NCBI GenBank assembly: GCA_963701265.1
Contig: OY969581.1
Coordinates: 2,232,001-2,296,000, forward strand
Length of the DNA stretch: 64,000 nucleotides
Direction: 5' to 3'
Source of the DNA: VRUE01 sp963701265
Lineage (GTDB): Bacteria > Actinomycetota > Thermoleophilia > Solirubrobacterales > 70-9
Shown here in pieces: positions 51,458 to 58,921 of the stretch (positions are counted from its first letter, which is position 1; each line of letters begins with the position of its first letter). The notes below the pieces were generated by a model. That model saw only the letters and a list, made by a program, of their open reading frames with translations. It was not told the origin of the DNA and made no database searches. The translations under genes and the position numbers were made by a program.

Positions 51458-52549
51458 ATGGCTTCCTTCCTCAAGAAGAACAAGAAAAAAGACTCAACCC
51501 AGGTCGGACTCGAGATCGAGTCGGGCAGCATCGCCGCGGCCGAAGTGCAGGTCAACGGATCGACCCAGGTAACCGCGACCGCGACCGCTCCGCTACCCGC
51601 CGAGGCGTTTCGCGACGGCGAGGTCGCAGACCCAGGTGCCATCGCCGAGGCGCTGTCCAGTCTCTTCTCCGAGCACAAGCTGAGCAAGCGCGTGCGCCTG
51701 GGCATTGCCAACCAGCGGGTCGTCGTGCGTACCCTGCGCCTGCCGGCGATCGAGAACCCGGACGAGCTGGCCGCCGCTGTTCGCTTCTCGGCCCAGGAGC
51801 AGATCGCGATGCCCCTGGACCAGGCGGTAATCGACCACCGCGTGGTCGGCGGCGTCGGGTCCGTGGACGGCGCAGCCCCGCAGATCGACGTGATTGTCGT
51901 CGCCGCCCGCCGCGACATGATCTCCTCCTCGCTCCAGCCCCTGCGTGACGCCGGCCTCGAACCGATCGGCGTCGACCTCTCCGCCTTCGGAATGATCCGG
52001 GCCCTGGGCGGGATCGCTAGCGGTGCGGGTGGGGACGAAGGACCACAGCCCGGCGCCGGCGCGGTGCTCTATTGCAATGTCGGCGACGTCACCAACCTCG
52101 CCGTCGCCAAAGGCCGGGCCTGCCTCTTCACCCGCGTTTCCCCCGTCGGCCTGGGAGACATCGCTGCCAGCCTCGCCTCGTCGACCGGCCTGAGCCAGGA
52201 GCACGCGCGCCTTTGGCTCGACCACGTTGGCCTCGAGGCGCCGGTCGATCAGATCGAGGGGGATGCGAGCGTGATCGCCAAAACTCGCTCCGCCCTCGAA
52301 ATAGGCGCCACCTCACTGCTCGACGAGCTGCGCCTCTCACTCGACTTCTACGGCGCCCAAGAGGGCGCGGTGCAGGTCGAGCGCATCGTCCTCTGCGGTC
52401 CGGGGAGCGTTATCCCGGGACTTGCCGCGCGAATGGAGCCGGGGCTTGCGCTCTCGATCGAGCCCGGGCAACCGGAAGCGCTCTCCGGCTTCGACCCCGC
52501 CACCGCGGCCCGCCTCACCCTGCCCTTCGGACTCGCCCTGGAGAGCTAG
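51458..52549 (+). CDS. pilM: Type IV pilus assembly protein PilM (actin-like)
   Basis: A 363-residue cytoplasmic actin-like ATPase-fold protein that links the PilN/PilO membrane complex to the motor. QVGLEIESGSIAAAEVQVNG is phosphate-1, LRLPAIENPDELAAAVRFSA and QIDVIVVAARRDMI are PilM/ComA signatures, and ERIVLCGPGSVIPGLAARM is the adenosine loop. I choose ATG at 51458 (MASFLKKNKKKD); an earlier GTG/TTG-type start would add 27 atypical residues. Confidence 0.9.
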   Translation: MASFLKKNKKKDSTQVGLEIESGSIAAAEVQVNGSTQVTATATAPLPAEAFRDGEVADPGAIAEALSSLFSEHKLSKRVRLGIANQRVVVRTLRLPAIENPDELAAAVRFSAQEQIAMPLDQAVIDHRVVGGVGSVDGAAPQIDVIVVAARRDMISSSLQPLRDAGLEPIGVDLSAFGMIRALGGIASGAGGDEGPQPGAGAVLYCNVGDVTNLAVAKGRACLFTRVSPVGLGDIAASLASSTGLSQEHARLWLDHVGLEAPVDQIEGDASVIAKTRSALEIGATSLLDELRLSLDFYGAQEGAVQVERIVLCGPGSVIPGLAARMEPGLALSIEPGQPEALSGFDPATAARLTLPFGLALES

Positions 52550-52551
52550 CG

Positions 52552-53301
52552 GTGCGTCCCGTCAACCTGATCCCAAGCGAGGAGCGCAGCGGCGAGCGGC
52601 GGCCGATGCGGGGCGGTCCACTCGCCTACGTGATCGTCGGCGCTCTCGCGGCCGCCGTGCTCGGCGTTGCCCTGCTGACGATCACCAACAACCAGATCTC
52701 CGACAGCAAGGCCGAAATCGCCAGCCTGGAAAGCGAGACGGCCGCGGTCGAAGCCCGGGCGCAGGCACTCAGCGCCTACACCCAGTTCCACGGCCTCCAC
52801 CAACAAAGGGCCGCCACCGTCACCAGCCTCGCCGACAGTCGCTTCGACTGGGAGCGCGTGATGCGCGAACTGGCGCTGATCCTCCCCGGCAACGTCTGGC
52901 TCACCAACCTGACCGGCACCGCGTCTTCCGGCGTCTCGGTTGACGGCGGCGCCAGCATCTCGCTGCGCTCCGAGATCAGCGGGCCGGCACTCGAGATGAC
53001 GGGGTGCGCCAGCAGTCAGAAGGCGGTGGCCGGCTTCGTTCAGGCGCTGAAGGAGATCGACGGGGTGACACGCGTCGGCATGCAGGCCTCAGCCCTTGGC
53101 GAATCGAGTGGAGGTGCCTCCTCCGGCGGCGGGAGCGCCGCCTCGGCCACTTGCCAGACACGCAACTTCATTGCCCAGTTCCAGATGATCGTCGCCTTCG
53201 ACGCGGCGCCACTGGCTCCGAGCTCCACTGAAGCCGAAGGTGAAGCGATTGCCGCCCCGGCTCCCGAAACCGCAACCACGAGCGAAACGAGCGGCGAATG
53301 A
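52552..53301 (+). CDS. pilN: Type IV pilus assembly protein PilN
   Basis: A 249-residue bitopic membrane protein. RPVNLIPSEERSGERR is the conserved cytoplasmic PilM-binding tail (the NLIP motif), followed by one helix (about 25-45), a coiled coil (KAEIASLESETAAVEARAQA) and a periplasmic-type domain. GTG at 52552 lies 2 bp after pilM. The last residues are Ala/Thr/Glu-rich. It overlaps pilO by 4 nt. Confidence 0.9.
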   Translation: MRPVNLIPSEERSGERRPMRGGPLAYVIVGALAAAVLGVALLTITNNQISDSKAEIASLESETAAVEARAQALSAYTQFHGLHQQRAATVTSLADSRFDWERVMRELALILPGNVWLTNLTGTASSGVSVDGGASISLRSEISGPALEMTGCASSQKAVAGFVQALKEIDGVTRVGMQASALGESSGGASSGGGSAASATCQTRNFIAQFQMIVAFDAAPLAPSSTEAEGEAIAAPAPETATTSETSGE

Positions 53302-54080
53302 AATCGTCGAATCGCGTGATCATCTCGATCCTCGCCGTCGCCGCGATCGCGATCGCCTTCTGGATGCTCGCGCTCAGCCCCAAGCGAAAGGAAGCCGACG
53401 AGCTCTCGAGCCAGGCAGGGCAACTGCAGGCGTCATTGGCCGCGGCGCAGGCGCAGGTGACCGAAGCGCTTGCCGCGAAGCGGGAATTCCCCAGCGACTA
53501 CCGCCAGCTTGTGGTCCTTGGCAAGGCGGCGCCCGCGGGCGAGGAAACGGCATCGCTGCTGGTTGAGCTGAGCCACATCGCCCGCGATTCGGGGGTCAAG
53601 TTCGAAAGCATCCTGCTCAGTGGCGACGGCGGCGAAGAAGCCGCCCCTGCGGCTTCGACCGCCCCCCCGACCGAGGTTGCGGCCTCGTTGATGCCACTCG
53701 GGGCCTCGATTGGTCCTGCCGGGCTGGCAGTGATGCCCTACAGCCTCAAGTTCAGCGGCAACTTCTTCGACGTCGCTGACTTCATCAAGGGCATCGACTC
53801 CCTTGTCGGCACGAACGGAACCGCGGTCACGGTCGACGGTCGCCTGGTGACGCTTGATGGCTTTGCGCTCAATTCCGCGGCCAGCGGCTTCCCCCGTCTC
53901 AACGCCACCTTTGTGGTGACGACCTTCGTGACGCCCCCCAACCAGGGCCTTACCGCGGGCGCGACGCCAACGGAACCGGCACCCTCGATCGCGGCGCCGG
54001 CAGCAGCAACACCCGCTGCCGAAACCACCGCCCCTGAATCGTCTACCAGCACGACCTCAGAAGAAGCACCAGCGCAATGA
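53298..54080 (+). CDS. pilO: Type IV pilus assembly protein PilO
   Basis: A 260-residue membrane protein with an N-terminal helix (VIISILAVAAIAIAFWMLAL), a coiled coil (residues 30-65) and a ferredoxin-like PilO domain (YSLKFSGNFFDVADFIKGI). It forms the alignment complex with PilN. The C terminus is a Pro/Ala/Thr-rich tail. The start overlaps pilN (ATGA), and the stop overlaps the next gene likewise. Confidence 0.88.
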   Translation: MKSSNRVIISILAVAAIAIAFWMLALSPKRKEADELSSQAGQLQASLAAAQAQVTEALAAKREFPSDYRQLVVLGKAAPAGEETASLLVELSHIARDSGVKFESILLSGDGGEEAAPAASTAPPTEVAASLMPLGASIGPAGLAVMPYSLKFSGNFFDVADFIKGIDSLVGTNGTAVTVDGRLVTLDGFALNSAASGFPRLNATFVVTTFVTPPNQGLTAGATPTEPAPSIAAPAAATPAAETTAPESSTSTTSEEAPAQ

Positions 54081-54967
54081 ACTTCCTGAAAAAAGGCCCC
54101 GAGCTGAAAGTGCCGGACCTCAAGGTCCCGGACTTCCTGCTGGACATCTACTACGACCTGCGCGAGCGCCACCTGTTGCCGCTCGTCGCCCTCCTGATCG
54201 TCGCGATCGTCGCCGTGCCCTTCCTGCTCGGTGGCTCCTCGGAATCCGAACCGGGCGAAGGCGAAAGAGCGATCGCCACGCCGAGCGCGGCCATTCCGGC
54301 AAGCAAGCTCGTCGTGGCGAAATCGACACCGGGCCTGCGCGACTACCGCCGTCGGCTCGGAAACGAGCGCGCCAAAGATCCCTTCGTTCAGCAGTACTCG
54401 GGCGAAAGCGAAGGCACCAGCGAAGCCGGAAGCGCAACGGGTACATCCGGCGAAGGAGAAGAATCCTCGGTCACGGTTGAATCGAGCGAATCGAGCACGG
54501 AAACGACCGAAACCACCCAGCCTTCCGAAGAAGGCAACGGCGAACCACCCGAAGGCGGTCAGCTCAAGTACTACTCGTGGGCAATCGACGTCCGCATTAC
54601 GCCGGTCTCGTCGGGAAAAAGCAAGGACAAGCCCGAGCCTTCCGTCCGTAGCAACCTGCCGGACATGACGATGCTGCCCAGCCGCAGCGTTCCAGCGCTG
54701 ACCTTCGTCGGGGTCACAAAGGACACGAAGAAAGCGGTGATGCTCGTCTCCGACAAGGTCACCGGCCTCTTCGGCGACGGCGTCTGCATCGTTGGCTCAG
54801 AAGCCTGCCAGCTGCTTGCCCTCGAACCCGGCCTCCCCGAGACCGTCGTCTACGGCGCGGACAGCCGCACCTACAGGATCGAGCTGGTGAAGCTGCGCCT
54901 GCTGAAGACCGACGAGCTGAACGTGGCGCCGCTGGGCAAATCGAAGCAGAAGAAGCACGACGGCTAG
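54077..54967 (+). CDS. Pilus-operon membrane protein in PilP position
   Basis: A 296-residue protein encoded where pilP normally sits after pilO. One membrane helix (residues 36-52, LPLVALLIVAIVAVPFLLG) is followed by an extracytoplasmic part with RRRLGNERAKDPFVQQY. A Ser/Glu/Thr/Gly-rich linker spans about 110-158, and a globular C-terminal domain (SVPALTFVGVTKDTKKAVML) follows. KDPF before the linker recalls PilP proteins, but no lipobox is present. It may brace the PilMNO complex. Confidence 0.72.
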   Translation: MNFLKKGPELKVPDLKVPDFLLDIYYDLRERHLLPLVALLIVAIVAVPFLLGGSSESEPGEGERAIATPSAAIPASKLVVAKSTPGLRDYRRRLGNERAKDPFVQQYSGESEGTSEAGSATGTSGEGEESSVTVESSESSTETTETTQPSEEGNGEPPEGGQLKYYSWAIDVRITPVSSGKSKDKPEPSVRSNLPDMTMLPSRSVPALTFVGVTKDTKKAVMLVSDKVTGLFGDGVCIVGSEACQLLALEPGLPETVVYGADSRTYRIELVKLRLLKTDELNVAPLGKSKQKKHDG

Positions 54968-54975
54968 AACTCCGC

Positions 54976-55467
54976 TCAGACGCCAGTCGCAGCACCGTTG
55001 ACGAAGCTTTCATACCGAAGTTGCGCGCTCGACCGAAGGGGAGCGCTCTTGCCAGTAAAGGTCATCCCGGCGCGCTCGTAGAGCCTGCGGGCGGGCGTGT
55101 TCTCCCGAGCGGTCCAGACGTCGACACGCCGATAGCCCAGCGAGCGCGCGACGTCGAGAACCTGAAGGACCAAGGGAAGCCCGATTCCCGTGCGTTGCGC
55201 GGCGGGGTGCACGAACACCATTGAGATGTGCAGGAGCGACGGATCGGGTTCGCCCGCGCCGTCGTCGAACCGCCCAGGCTCGGCCAGTGCCATGCCCACG
55301 ATGCCTGGTCGCAGCGCTACGAATGGCAAGGCGTCTGGGGCTGAGAGTTTCGCGCGGATGCGGGCGGTGCGCTCCTGCCCGTGCGGAGCACCACGGGCGA
55401 TGTTCGCCTCGCGCCACACGCTGACCGCGGCATCAAGCTCATCGGGACGCATGCTCCGGACGTTCAC
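54976..55467 (-). CDS. GNAT-family N-acetyltransferase
   Basis: A 163-residue acetyltransferase. LLHISMVFVHPAAQRTGIGLPL carries the acetyl-CoA pyrophosphate loop (Q/RxxGxG/A), and ARENTPARRLYERAGMTFTG is the C-terminal GNAT signature. The substrate is unknown. It lies between pilus genes, convergent with the PilP-position gene and upstream of none of them. Confidence 0.85.
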   Translation of the reverse strand: MNVRSMRPDELDAAVSVWREANIARGAPHGQERTARIRAKLSAPDALPFVALRPGIVGMALAEPGRFDDGAGEPDPSLLHISMVFVHPAAQRTGIGLPLVLQVLDVARSLGYRRVDVWTARENTPARRLYERAGMTFTGKSAPLRSSAQLRYESFVNGAATGV

Positions 55468-55493
55468 CGGCGGATCGTACGTTCGGAGTTCCG

Positions 55494-56240
55494 TCAGCCC
55501 AAGTACAAGTCGACCAGCTGGTTGCCGGCGAGCAGGCCGATGATGCCGCCGAGGGCGAGAAAGGGGCCAAAGGGAATTGCCATCTTGCGGGCCTGGGAGC
55601 CGTGGTGGGCGATTAGGGCGATACCAACCAGACTGGCGACCAAGAGAGCAACGAGGATGGCGGGGCCGACCGCCCGGCCGAGGAAGAGGCCCATCGTGGC
55701 GGCCAGCTTGACGTCGCCGAGACCCATTCCGGCCGGATATGCAAGGGCGACGAGGAAGAAGACTCCCCCCGCTGCGATGGCGGCGATCACCCGCTCGGGC
55801 AAGCTTCCCGGATCTGTGGGAGCGGCGATCACGATACAGATGACCGCCCCGGCGATGAGAACCTTGTTGGGGATGATCCGCCGCTCGATGTCGGTCAGGG
55901 TGACGATCGCCAGCATGGCGACGAAGACGAGTCCGATCGCCGCCTCAGCGGCTTCGTCGCGGTAGACGAGCACGGTGGCGACGAAGAGCAGGCCAACGGT
56001 CAGCTCGGTCAGCGGATAGCGGGGCGAGATCCGCGCGCCGCAGCAACGCGCCCTCCCCCGCAGCAGCAGCCAGGAGAGGACCGGAATGTTGTCACGGGCC
56101 GCAATCTGGGCGTCGCAGGCGGGGCAGCGCGAGCGTTGGGCGGCAAACGGGATCCCCCGCGGGACACGATGCGCAACCGCGGTCGCAAAGCTGCCAACGG
56201 CGAGGCCTGCCAGGAACGCGATCAGAGCAACGCCGATCAT
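55494..56240 (-). CDS. pilD: Prepilin peptidase / N-methyltransferase PilD (A24)
   Basis: A 248-residue membrane aspartic peptidase that removes prepilin leaders and methylates the new N terminus. The catalytic Asp117 is in LTDIERRIIPN and Asp176 in GMGLGDVKLAA. The cytoplasmic loop retains four Cys (Cys39, Cys42, Cys66, Cys67) for zinc. Eight hydrophobic helices are visible. It would process PilA and the three pseudopilin-like proteins of this window. Confidence 0.93.
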   Translation of the reverse strand: MIGVALIAFLAGLAVGSFATAVAHRVPRGIPFAAQRSRCPACDAQIAARDNIPVLSWLLLRGRARCCGARISPRYPLTELTVGLLFVATVLVYRDEAAEAAIGLVFVAMLAIVTLTDIERRIIPNKVLIAGAVICIVIAAPTDPGSLPERVIAAIAAGGVFFLVALAYPAGMGLGDVKLAATMGLFLGRAVGPAILVALLVASLVGIALIAHHGSQARKMAIPFGPFLALGGIIGLLAGNQLVDLYLG

Positions 56241-56259
56241 CGGCGGAGTTCTATCCGAG

Positions 56260-57426
56260 CTAGTGGATGACCTTGAAGCTGCGCTTGGCGGCCTTGGCCT
56301 CGACGTTGCCCAACGGGTCGCTGCCGATGACGCGGAGGATGTGGCGTCGGTAGCCGAGGTGCTTCAGCTTGAAGGGGGAGCGGCAGGGCTTCCACTTGCT
56401 GCGGTCGACCTTGCAGGCGAAGGCGGTTCCCAGCGGGTCGCCGCCTGTGTCGGCGAAGCGGAAAACGACCTTGCGGTGGCGGGTCTTGGCGCCGGGCCCC
56501 ATCGTTATCCGGGTGCGCGGCGGGGCCGAGTCCTCGATGTAGGTGGCTGGCGGAGAACAGAAGGACTGCTTGCCGCCAGCAACGGCGACGCCGGTGAAGT
56601 CGGTTGTCGAGTTGTCCGGTACGCGGAGCTCGACGCCGGTGGCCAGCTGCGCGGACGATACGGAGGCAACCGGTGCACCGCTGCAGCTGGAGTTGGCGAA
56701 TATCTTCACGGAGTCAGCGGAGGACGAGCCGATGATCCGTGGGGTGTTGTCGTTCGCGGGCCCGGCGGGCGCGGTCTTGAGCCGGGGCGCCACTGGGGCC
56801 GTGGCCGGACGGTCCGCGGTCGCGGGCGGTTTGGAAGCAGGTGGGTTTCCAGCGGGAGGCTGGTCAACGGGCGGGTCTTTTGCCGGAGGTTCCTCAACCG
56901 GTGGTTCTTCGCCGGTCGGCGGTTCTTCTGCGGACGAGCTGTTCCAATAGGTGATTGGTTTCGAGCAGGTCGAGGGATTGGTCGGGTCCAGGGGATCGAT
57001 CTGAACCGCCGAGAAGGTCGTGCTGGAGTCGGGCTCGACCTCGACCCGGATCCCCTCGCCTTCGAGTTCGTCGATGATGCCGCTTGCAACCGGCGAGCCG
57101 GTACAGGAGTCGTTGGCGTAGATGTCGACCTGGTTGTTTGGATTGATGTCGGCGGCAATGGGCGCGCTCGTTCTGCCGCCAAACAATGGTTTGACCACCG
57201 TCGCGATCGCGCCGTCACCGCGACCAATGACGAACGGTTCGGTCGAAGCCGCGGGCTGGGCCTGAGTCGAAAGGGGATTCGTTTCGGTAAGAGCAATCGG
57301 TTCGGGTTGCTCTGCGCTCGCGACTGGCACTGCGAGTAGAAAGCAGATGGCTGCCGCAAGCAGACACAGCAAGGGGCGGGCCATTGCGGCCCGCCCCTTG
57401 CTGCTTGATGCCAGCTGCTTAGTCAT
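56260..57426 (-). CDS. Secreted two-module protein downstream of pilA
   Basis: A 388-residue secreted protein of unknown function. The signal peptide is ARPLLCLLAAAICFLLAVPV with probable cleavage after VASA (residue 38). Two related Cys-containing modules (about 83-160 and 224-298; DIYANDSCTGSPVASG and KIFANSSCSGAPVASV) flank a Pro/Glu-rich linker (165-220). The C-terminal module (305-388, RFADTGGDPLGTAFACKVD) resembles a beta-sandwich adhesin-like domain. ATG at 57426 lies 21 bp after pilA; an alternative ATG at 57384 falls in the loop of a strong hairpin. Confidence 0.72.
   Translation of the reverse strand: MTKQLASSSKGRAAMARPLLCLLAAAICFLLAVPVASAEQPEPIALTETNPLSTQAQPAASTEPFVIGRGDGAIATVVKPLFGGRTSAPIAADINPNNQVDIYANDSCTGSPVASGIIDELEGEGIRVEVEPDSSTTFSAVQIDPLDPTNPSTCSKPITYWNSSSAEEPPTGEEPPVEEPPAKDPPVDQPPAGNPPASKPPATADRPATAPVAPRLKTAPAGPANDNTPRIIGSSSADSVKIFANSSCSGAPVASVSSAQLATGVELRVPDNSTTDFTGVAVAGGKQSFCSPPATYIEDSAPPRTRITMGPGAKTRHRKVVFRFADTGGDPLGTAFACKVDRSKWKPCRSPFKLKHLGYRRHILRVIGSDPLGNVEAKAAKRSFKVIH
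57367..57403 (-). promoter_or_regulatory. 16-bp perfect hairpin between pilA and the next gene
   Basis: CAGCAAGGGGCGGGCC (57367-57382) and GGCCCGCCCCTTGCTG (57388-57403) pair perfectly around a 5-nt loop. It lies 45-81 nt after the pilA stop on the minus strand and inside the 5' end of the following ORF, with ATG 57384 at its loop. It could terminate or attenuate transcription, stabilise pilA mRNA, or block translation of the second gene. Confidence 0.75.
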
Positions 57427-57447
57427 ACCTAAGCGACTGTCGGTCGA

Positions 57448-57936
57448 CTAGTTCCAGGTGTCCGGATTGGTACCCGTGCCGTTATCCGGGCAGCCACCGC
57501 TGCCACCGGTGGTGCAGGGGTAGGTGATGTTGCCTGCGCCATCGCGTACGAGCGAGAACGAATTACCCGTGCTGGCGGTAACAACGATGGTGTACGTGTC
57601 AATACCCGATTCCACGGCGAAGCTTTCCGTGCCAGCCGCCGCAGTGGAGGTGGGCAGGGTCGGCTCGATGCCTTCCAGGGTGGCCTCGTTGCAGTTCGTG
57701 TAGTTGTTGTTGTTGTCGGTGGCGCAAGTCTCCATCGCGACCTGAGCCGAGTGAGCGGACTCCTTCGCCTTAGCGTCGCCGGCCTTGTCCTTCTGGTTGA
57801 AGAAGGCGGGCAGGGCGATCGCGGCGAGGATGCCGAGGATCAGCATGACGACGAGGAGCTCGATCAGCGTGAAGCCGGCCTCCTTGTCACCGTTGAGCCG
57901 GGCGCCAATCTTGGCCCGGAGATTCTGGATAAACAT
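57448..57936 (-). CDS. pilA: Major type IV pilin PilA
   Basis: A 162-residue prepilin. The leader ends at Gly21 (DKEAG|FTLIELLVVMLILGIL), with methylated Phe22 and the assembly Glu26 at +5, followed by the usual N-terminal helix (AAIALPAFFNQKDKAGDAKA). The globular part has four Cys, two near ETCATDNNNNYTNC and two near YPCTTGGSGGC, the latter pair forming a likely D-region. ATG at 57936 has AGGAG nine bases upstream. The leader transcript contains a c-di-GMP riboswitch. Confidence 0.95.
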   Translation of the reverse strand: MFIQNLRAKIGARLNGDKEAGFTLIELLVVMLILGILAAIALPAFFNQKDKAGDAKAKESAHSAQVAMETCATDNNNNYTNCNEATLEGIEPTLPTSTAAAGTESFAVESGIDTYTIVVTASTGNSFSLVRDGAGNITYPCTTGGSGGCPDNGTGTNPDTWN

Positions 57937-58008
57937 TAGGTGTGTCTCCTATGTCCTAATTGGTTTAGCCAGAGCCCCGTCGCGTCTCAGCCACGTGGTG
58001 TCTGTCGA

Positions 58009-58095
58009 CCCCGGTGGTAGCCCGGCCGGCTCCTCTTCGGAGCCCCGTTGGCTTTGCGCCCCCACCTCGCGGCGGGTTTGCCTTGTGCACCGAGG
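58009..58095 (-). ncRNA. Cyclic-di-GMP class I (GEMM-I) riboswitch in the pilA leader
   Basis: Read on the minus strand, the 87 nt match the GEMM-I core: P1 arms at 58088-58095 and 58009-58016 pair over 8 bp (one G-U). Then come CACAAGGCAAACC, a P2 stem capped by a GCGA tetraloop, the invariant GGCGCAAAGCC, a P3 stem closed by GAAG, and GGGCTACC before the 3' P1 arm. The base equivalent to ligand-contacting position 20 of the Vibrio Vc2 aptamer is G, favouring c-di-GMP over 3',3'-cGAMP. It ends 72 nt before the pilA start. I could not identify the switching helix. Confidence 0.85.
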
Positions 58096-58118
58096 CACTG
58101 GCAGATATGTACTCCCTC

Positions 58119-58145
58119 CTATCGGCGCCGGGCGAGCTGCCTTGA
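58119..58145 (-). promoter_or_regulatory. Possible sigma-28/WhiG-type promoter of pilA
   Basis: On the minus strand TCAA (58142-58145), 15 bp, then GCCGATAG (58119-58126). This matches the FliA/WhiG consensus TAAA-N15-GCCGATAA in 10 of 12 positions with exact spacing. A start about 7 nt downstream would leave about 17-20 nt before the riboswitch. Confidence 0.45.
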
Positions 58146-58147
58146 TC

Positions 58148-58189
58148 CCTGAAACTAGGACTTCTTATCCCTAAAAGTCGGGTTTCAGG
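58148..58189. repeat. Inverted repeat between vapC-like gene and pilA promoter
   Basis: CCTGAAAC (58148-58155) with GTTTCAGG (58182-58189), and inner GACTT (58159-58163) with AAGTC (58175-58179). It lies 21 bp after the toxin stop and just upstream of the putative pilA promoter, so it may be a terminator without T run or a regulator site. Confidence 0.45.
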
Positions 58190-58210
58190 TCAGGAACCGC
58201 CCATAACCGG

Positions 58211-58615
58211 TCAACCCGCGGTCGGAGACAGAACGGCGAGACCTCTGCGGGCAGCAGCGGCGATGAGACGCTCGTCGTAGGCGACGAAGGCACCGATCTC
58301 GTCGCGGATACTGAGCGCGGTCGCCAAGTGAAGGGCATCGAGACTACGAAGCTCCGCTGGGTCAGTAGATGCTGCCTCGGCGAGCACGCTGTCATCGAGT
58401 GGCACCAGGGCCACATCGCCCAAGAATGCTCGGGCGTCCGCTGCGTACCGCTCGCCGTAACGGCCACAGGCCCGGATCGACTCCACTCCGAGCAGAGCGC
58501 TGGACACGTAACCATCCCACTTGGCAAGCTCAAGCAACAGGGCTTCGCACTCAGCCTCTCGCAGTGGCAGCTTCACGTAGGCAGAGCTGTCCAGATATAC
58601 GAGCCGTCCCGCTAC
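58211..58615 (-). CDS. VapC-like PIN-domain toxin with apparent GTA start
   Basis: PIN-domain ribonuclease, 134 residues if begun at GTA 58613-58615. The acidic site is Asp9 (LVYLDSSAYVK), Glu45 (GVESIRA), Asp93 (LRSLDALHLATAL) and Asp114 (AYDERL). The first canonical start in frame (GTG at 58576) would lose the strand with the essential Asp9. The GTA overlaps the antitoxin TAG stop by 4 nt (GTAG) and has GGGAGGAG five bases upstream, the expected position. It is either translated from a near-cognate codon or is a start-codon mutant. It sits inside the pilus gene cluster. Confidence 0.75.
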   Translation of the reverse strand, partial: VAGRLVYLDSSAYVKLPLREAECEALLLELAKWDGYVSSALLGVESIRACGRYGERYAADARAFLGDVALVPLDDSVLAEAASTDPAELRSLDALHLATALSIRDEIGAFVAYDERLIAAAARRGLAVLSPTAG

Positions 58616-58893
58616 AGCCGCTCCTCCCGCAGCTGATCGAGAACCTCGATGCTCGGCGGCCCAGAGGCTGGCGGTGTGACTGACCCCCGGACCCTCGCAA
58701 GCAGATCGCCGCGAGGCATCGTCGCACCGCGCTCCGCCGCGAGACGCGCGAGGGGCGAGTCTGCTGGGCCCGAGGGAAGCAGCCGCGCCACCTCCCGTCC
58801 CCGCTCGGTAACGGTGAAGCTCTCCCCCGCCTTGACCTGCACCAGGTAGCGCGAGAGGTTTTGTCGCAGCTCCCGGACCCCAACCTGGTTCAC
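58612..58893 (-). CDS. Phd/YefM-type antitoxin
   Basis: A 93-residue antitoxin. NQVGVRELRQNLSRYLVQVK, then GESFTVTERGREVARLLP, is the Phd/VapB N-terminal fold; the C-terminal part (SIEVLDQLREERL) would neutralise the PIN toxin encoded next. I choose GTG at 58891-58893; a longer in-frame start adds residues unlike the family. It lies 28 bp after pilC. Confidence 0.83.
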   Translation of the reverse strand: MNQVGVRELRQNLSRYLVQVKAGESFTVTERGREVARLLPSGPADSPLARLAAERGATMPRGDLLARVRGSVTPPASGPPSIEVLDQLREERL

Positions 58894-58921
58894 GTGCGTC
58901 AGGGTAGCACCTGGCTCCGGA

